Shown here piece after piece: positions 3,776-6,428 of a stretch of 6,428 nucleotides of DNA (positions within the stretch are counted from its first letter, which is position 1; every line of letters begins with the position of its first letter). The notes under the pieces were generated by a model. That model did not search any database, was not told the DNA's origin, and saw only the letters and a program-made list of their open reading frames with translations. Where the stretch lies: positions 1 through 6,428 of the forward strand of contig CAMBZK010000070.1 of assembly GCA_945872225.1 (NCBI GenBank). Reading direction: 5' to 3'. Position numbers and translations under genes: made by a program. The stretch comes from a candidate division TM6 bacterium UASB124. Lineage in GTDB: Bacteria; Babelota; Babeliae; Babelales; RVW-14.

Positions 3776-6424
3776 TTATTCGTTTCCTGCTGTATCATCG
3801 TCGTCGTTATTTTCTTCCTCAGCCGCAGGTGCAGGCACGTCTTCAACCATAGGCACCGCAACCGTTTCATCCTGCTCATCAAGCAATAACAAGTCTTCTG
3901 GACTCGTCATCAAAACAGGATCGAGCGTTGGCGCTACTCCAGCTTCAGCTCCTTCAACTACTGGCTCTTCGTCGTCAGCATTATCAAATGCTAGCATTGC
4001 AGATAGGTGTTGTTTATCACTCAAGCGAACTAACCGGACCCCTTTTGCTTGGCGCCCCATCGTTCTTATTTCTTGTGGTGATAAGCGAATCACCTTGCCG
4101 TTAGTATCGATCAAGAGCACATGCGACTCATCGGTCACACGCTCAAGACCAATTACCATACCATTGCGCGTATCACACGGAATGGTACGCACCCCAAGAC
4201 CACCACGGTGAGCAACTCTAAAATCAGTTACTCTAACGCGCTTGCCATAACCTTTTGAGGTTGCAAACAGCAAGTCACTGGTCTCTGGGATTACCTCAAG
4301 GCCAACAACATAGTCTTCATCACGAAGCATAATACCACGGACCCCGGCAGCGTTACGGCCCATTGAGCGGACTTCTGACTCTTTAAAGTGAATGCCTTGG
4401 CCATGGTGCGTCGCAATAATAATGGAGTCGGTACCAGAGCTAATGGCACAGAAAGCAAGCTCATCACCTTCGTTCAGGTTCAGTGCACGAATCCCGGTGC
4501 TGCGGATCTTAGCAAAATCCATAGCGTCAGTTTTCTTAATCACCCCTTTACGAGTAATCATGACAATGAATTTGTTTTCCATGTCTCGGGTGCAAAGGAG
4601 TTTAACAACGCGCTCACCCGGATTCAGTTGCAACAAGTTGATAATCGCGCGGCCTTTTGCCGTACGAGAACCTTCTGGAATTTGGAATACTTTTTGGCTA
4701 TAAATACGGCCATGGTTGGTGAAGAACAAGAGCTCATCATGGTTTTTTGCAACGAAAGCATCTTCCATAATGTCATCTGAATCATCAAGATCAGCCATGC
4801 CTTTCTTCCCCTTGCCACCACGATGTTGTACTGCATAGGTATCAAGCAATACGCGCTTGATATAGCCTTTGCGCGTCAAGGTAACCAGTACTTCTTCGTC
4901 AGGAATCAAGTCGGCTTCACTGATGCTATCAATCGCGCCTTCAATACGGGTACGACGCTTATCTGCATAGGTTGCTTTGATATATTCAAGCTCTTTAATA
5001 ATTTCAAGCGTCAGCTCGTGATCAGTGCTTAAAATCAATTCCAGCTTCAGAATCATTGCCTTCAAGTCGGCAATTTCTGCATTAATTTTATCGCGCTCAA
5101 GGCCAGTAAGCCGTTGCAAGCGCATTTCAAGAATCGCTTTTGATTGCTCAGCGCTTAAGCTAAAACGAGCATGCAAGCTCTTTGTAGCTTCGTCAGCATT
5201 TTGTGATTTTTTAATCAGCGCAACAATTTCATCAATATTATCAAGCGCAATGATCACGCCATCAAGAATATGCTCACGTGCACGGCATTTTGCCAAATCA
5301 AATTCAGAGCGACGTGTAATAATTTCACGACGGTGAAACAAAAAGTGGTCAAGCATCTCGCGCAAGGCAAACAGCATTGGGCGATTTTGATGCAACGCCA
5401 ACATGATAATAGAAATGCTTTGCTGCAAGGCCGTATGCTTGTACAACTGGTTCAAAATAACCTGTGGCACTTCACTACGACGCAGCTCAATCACCACCCG
5501 AATACCACGGCGGTCAGACTCATCACGAATATTTGAAATACCGTCAATGACCTTATCTTTTACCAACTCAGCAATTTTTGTTATCAGATCGGCTTTATTA
5601 ACTTGGTAGGGTAGCTCAGAAATAATAAGCGCCATGTGACGCTTGTTCTCTTCAACGTCAACCACACCACGAACGGTAACCTGACCATGACCAGTACGGT
5701 ACGCCTTCACAACGCCAGCACGACCACAAATAATGCCGCCCGTTGGAAAATCTGGTGCAGGCACCAGCTCAAACAAACGCTCTTCTGATAAGTTTGGATC
5801 TTGCAAAATAGCAAGACAGGCATCAACAATTTCACCCAGATTATGCGGTGGCACGGATGTAGCCATACCAACAGCGATACCAGTAGACCCATTGACCAAT
5901 AAATTTGGAATTTTACTTGGTAGTACGGTTGGCTCTTCAGTAGATTCGTCAAAGTTTGGCGCAAACAAAACCGTATTTTTTTCAATATCAGTTAGTAGTT
6001 CACGGGCAATTTTTGCCATACGCGCTTCGGTATAACGCATAGCCGCAGCATTATCACCATCAATCGAACCCCAGTTTCCCTGGCCATCAAGCAATGGGTA
6101 GCGCTTAGAAAAAGTCTGCACCATGCCAACCATGGTTTGATAAATTGGGCTATCGCCATGTGGATGATAATGCGCCATCGCTTCCCCGACAACCATTACT
6201 GATTTACGGTAGGGGCGCTCGTTATACAAACCCAAATTGTGCATAGCATACAAAATGCGGCGATGCACAGGTTTCAAGCCGTCACGAACATCAGGGAGGG
6301 CACGACTCACAATAACCGACATTGCGTAGTCCAGAAAAGCCGTTTTTAACTCTTTTTCAATTGACAGTAATGACACTCCTGGCACAGGAGGCCTGTCGTG
6401 ATTTGCCGTTTCGGGTAACGCCAT
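3776..6424 (-). CDS. gyrA: DNA gyrase subunit A
   Basis: GyrA forms the A2B2 gyrase with GyrB and introduces negative supercoils by ATP-driven strand passage; GyrA cuts and rejoins the DNA. The 882-residue product is close to the usual length (875 in E. coli). The breakage-reunion domain (about 15-505) begins ELKTAFLDYAMSVIVSRALPDVRDGLKP-like, with HYHPHGDS at 85-92 and the catalytic tyrosine Y131 in AAAMRYTEARM. A coiled-coil region lies near 370-480. The C-terminal beta-pinwheel (about 510-812) shows six blade repeats (starts near 511, 563, 618, 666, 717 and 767), and a GyrA box QHRGGKG at 533-539 in blade 1 marks it as GyrA rather than ParC. Residues 814-882 form an acidic tail with about 24 Asp/Glu and no Lys, Arg or His. 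The position of E. coli Asp87 holds Gln96. Only four bases precede the ATG at 6424, so the ribosome site is not visible and a further upstream start cannot be excluded, although the N-terminus aligns well with E. coli GyrA. Confidence 0.97.
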   Translation of the reverse strand: MALPETANHDRPPVPGVSLLSIEKELKTAFLDYAMSVIVSRALPDVRDGLKPVHRRILYAMHNLGLYNERPYRKSVMVVGEAMAHYHPHGDSPIYQTMVGMVQTFSKRYPLLDGQGNWGSIDGDNAAAMRYTEARMAKIARELLTDIEKNTVLFAPNFDESTEEPTVLPSKIPNLLVNGSTGIAVGMATSVPPHNLGEIVDACLAILQDPNLSEERLFELVPAPDFPTGGIICGRAGVVKAYRTGHGQVTVRGVVDVEENKRHMALIISELPYQVNKADLITKIAELVKDKVIDGISNIRDESDRRGIRVVIELRRSEVPQVILNQLYKHTALQQSISIIMLALHQNRPMLFALREMLDHFLFHRREIITRRSEFDLAKCRAREHILDGVIIALDNIDEIVALIKKSQNADEATKSLHARFSLSAEQSKAILEMRLQRLTGLERDKINAEIADLKAMILKLELILSTDHELTLEIIKELEYIKATYADKRRTRIEGAIDSISEADLIPDEEVLVTLTRKGYIKRVLLDTYAVQHRGGKGKKGMADLDDSDDIMEDAFVAKNHDELLFFTNHGRIYSQKVFQIPEGSRTAKGRAIINLLQLNPGERVVKLLCTRDMENKFIVMITRKGVIKKTDAMDFAKIRSTGIRALNLNEGDELAFCAISSGTDSIIIATHHGQGIHFKESEVRSMGRNAAGVRGIMLRDEDYVVGLEVIPETSDLLFATSKGYGKRVRVTDFRVAHRGGLGVRTIPCDTRNGMVIGLERVTDESHVLLIDTNGKVIRLSPQEIRTMGRQAKGVRLVRLSDKQHLSAMLAFDNADDEEPVVEGAEAGVAPTLDPVLMTSPEDLLLLDEQDETVAVPMVEDVPAPAAEEENNDDDDTAGNE

Positions 6425-6428
6425 GCGA

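Noticed and set aside
3684..4211. Plus-strand frame of 175 codons rich in Ser/Ala opposite the gyrA and dprA ends
   Set aside because: Its serine-rich runs are the antisense of the acidic GyrA tail and neighbouring codons. It has no credible ribosome site or domain.
4388..4780. Plus-strand frame of 130 codons opposite gyrA
   Set aside because: It is antisense to well-conserved GyrA pinwheel codons, and the protein shows no recognisable pattern.
1..6428. CRISPR array, insertion sequence, tRNA or other RNA gene, toxin-antitoxin or defence cassette
   Set aside because: No regularly spaced repeats, transposase motifs, cloverleaf sequences or known defence domains were found on either strand.

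Overview
This 6.4 kb window is a compact bacterial chromosome segment. Its core is a housekeeping cluster on the minus strand: gyrA (DNA gyrase subunit A), dprA (DNA-processing protein, RecA loader) and a maf-family nucleotide pyrophosphatase, packed 3 and 8 bases apart. A small exported protein of unknown function follows them. After that come a strong bidirectional terminator, a convergent plus-strand gene for a helical 170-residue protein of unknown function, and the first 128 or so codons of another exported unknown that leaves the window at its left edge.

Organism: the standard genetic code, good Shine-Dalgarno sites and Sec-type signal peptides ending in A-x-A suggest a diderm-type bacterium. 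The mix of divergent housekeeping proteins and small exported orphans would fit a lineage such as Candidatus Dependentiae (TM6), but this is a weak impression. No rRNA or marker outside gyrA, dprA and maf is available to place it.

Layout from left to right: 1-386 (minus), partial exported protein; 387-607, divergent intergenic region with promoter-like and hairpin signals; 608-1120 (plus), 170-residue orphan; 1121-1268, a structured stem-loop followed by the bidirectional terminator; 1269-1829 (minus), 186-residue exported protein; 1830-1937, a short gap with a possible promoter; 1938-2564 (minus), maf; 2573-3772 (minus), dprA; 3776-6424 (minus), gyrA, complete or nearly so at the right edge.

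How the genes work together: gyrA, dprA and maf look co-transcribed and translationally coupled. The dprA start lies just past the gyrA stop, and the maf ribosome binding site overlaps the dprA stop. Their roles (DNA topology, handling of incoming or single-stranded DNA, and removal of aberrant nucleotides) share only a general DNA and nucleotide maintenance theme. I found no CRISPR array, mobile element, tRNA, toxin-antitoxin pair or obvious new defence system. The points most worth a second look are local: an atypical residue at a quinolone-contact position of GyrA, a long acidic GyrA tail, hybrid motifs in Maf, divergent DprA motifs, and a leader region with competing hairpins in front of the orphan gene.
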